A DNA stretch of 64,000 nt, from NCBI GenBank assembly GCA_016713325.1, contig JADJPJ010000093.1, positions 1 through 64,000 on the forward strand. The letters are read 5' to 3'. The number at the start of each line of letters is the position of its first letter. The stretch's first letter is position 1. Under the pieces are notes generated by a model, which was not told where the DNA came from, did not search any database, and worked only from the letters and a program-made list of their open reading frames with translations. A program made the translations under genes and the position numbers. Shown here one piece after another: positions 63,636-64,000 of this stretch. Source of the stretch: Candidatus Flexifilum affinis. GTDB taxonomy: Bacteria; Chloroflexota; Anaerolineae; Aggregatilineales; Phototrophicaceae.

Positions 63636-64000
63636 TGCCCAAACGACAACGACTGCGAACGATGCTGGGGATTGCCGGGATCCTGTGCCTGCTGATGGGT
63701 GTGTTCGTCAGCCTGACTTTCGCCCAGGATGCGGCGCCAGAAGCGACCGCCGAACAGACGGCCGACTCCGCCAGTTCCAGCGCACCGGTCGCCCCGGAAG
63801 CCACGCCCGAGACGGGAGAGGCGGAAGTCGACGAATCGTCCGACGCCTACTGTCTGCTCTGCCACACCAAGCCCGATCAGGTCTGGAACCTGCCGGGCGG
63901 CGAATCGCTCTCGGTGACCATCGACCCGTCGATCCTGGCCGGCTCGGTGCATGGGGCGGCCAGTTCGGAAGGGCCGCTGGCCTGCGCCGAATGCCACCCG
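63632..64000 (+). CDS. Cytochrome c family protein, cut by the window edge
   Basis: The first 123 residues are visible. The ATG at 63632 overlaps the previous stop by four bases; a second ATG follows at once. MLGIAGILCLLMGVFVSLTF is a signal peptide (cleaved near AQ-D). A low-complexity Ala/Thr/Glu linker follows (APEATAEQTADSASSSAPVA), then two heme motifs, CLLCH and CAECH, the latter right at the edge. It is the third cytochrome of this locus and extends beyond 64000. Confidence 0.8.
   Translation, partial: MMPKRQRLRTMLGIAGILCLLMGVFVSLTFAQDAAPEATAEQTADSASSSAPVAPEATPETGEAEVDESSDAYCLLCHTKPDQVWNLPGGESLSVTIDPSILAGSVHGAASSEGPLACAECHP

Noticed and set aside
1..64000. CRISPR array
   Set aside because: The only regular repeats are the 66-69 base coding repeats at 40.7-42.5 kb, which encode calcium-binding units; no spacer-repeat pattern or cas genes are seen.

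Overview
The window is about 64 kb of GC-rich bacterial DNA, apart from two AT-rich patches near 0.1-0.85 kb and 29.4-30.3 kb. The gene families suggest a member of the Chloroflexota, probably Anaerolineae-like: a Ser/Thr kinase fused to a LuxR-type HTH, an nSTAND-type NTPase and WD40 repeats; Tad-type pseudopilins with long calcium-binding repeats; DUF5667 and DUF6062 proteins; and multiheme cytochromes with NapC-like anchors. This is inference from gene content only. At least nine genes carry single-base frameshifts, so the source is probably an error-prone draft or metagenome assembly, with some genuine decay possible.

Layout. 0-3 kb is a defence patch: a broken TIR fragment and a broken SLOG-like gene downstream of an intact DarT-DarG ADP-ribosylation toxin-antitoxin pair. 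3-13.4 kb is mostly housekeeping: an ICMT-like methyltransferase, a membrane protein, a frameshifted NAD-epimerase, an esterase, RecF, a ThrE-type exporter, an ECF sigma factor with a membrane partner, and a sensor kinase. A tRNA-Leu(UAA) with a terminator follows at 13.6 kb.

14-27.8 kb is the most distinctive region, a divergent catabolic locus. Leftward runs ROK regulator, SDR dehydrogenase, MBL hydrolase, enolase-superfamily enzyme and DUF1638. Rightward runs a ribose-type ABC permease, a binding protein made of two almost identical tandem domains, a two-cassette ATPase, a DUF4380 protein and a UroD-type methyltransferase fused to a corrinoid-binding module. I read it as import and corrinoid-dependent demethylation, then oxidation or dehydration, of an unidentified methylated sugar-like compound. 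A ROK-type operator candidate lies just upstream of the permease.

27.8-30.4 kb has no intact gene: palindromic repeats, a G/C homopolymer stretch that looks like poor sequence, and AT-rich gene remnants. 30.4-34.7 kb holds a serine hydrolase, a cytochrome P450 with its TetR regulator and a clear palindromic operator, and a secreted SnoaL-like protein. 34.8-46 kb holds the 1560-residue kinase, a TadE/TadG-like set in which one pseudopilin carries about 25 thrombospondin type 3-like repeats and a Calx-beta domain, then an ECF sigma factor with its DUF5667 partner. 46-51 kb is a two-gene phosphorelay (multi-PAS/GAF kinase and REC-HisKA protein). 51-59.7 kb holds a short UvrA paralogue, several DUF proteins, an MBL hydrolase, a YgjP-like metalloprotease with a DUF559 nuclease, and a winged-helix/TIR-like protein. 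59.8-64 kb is a divergent multiheme cytochrome c locus that runs off the right edge.
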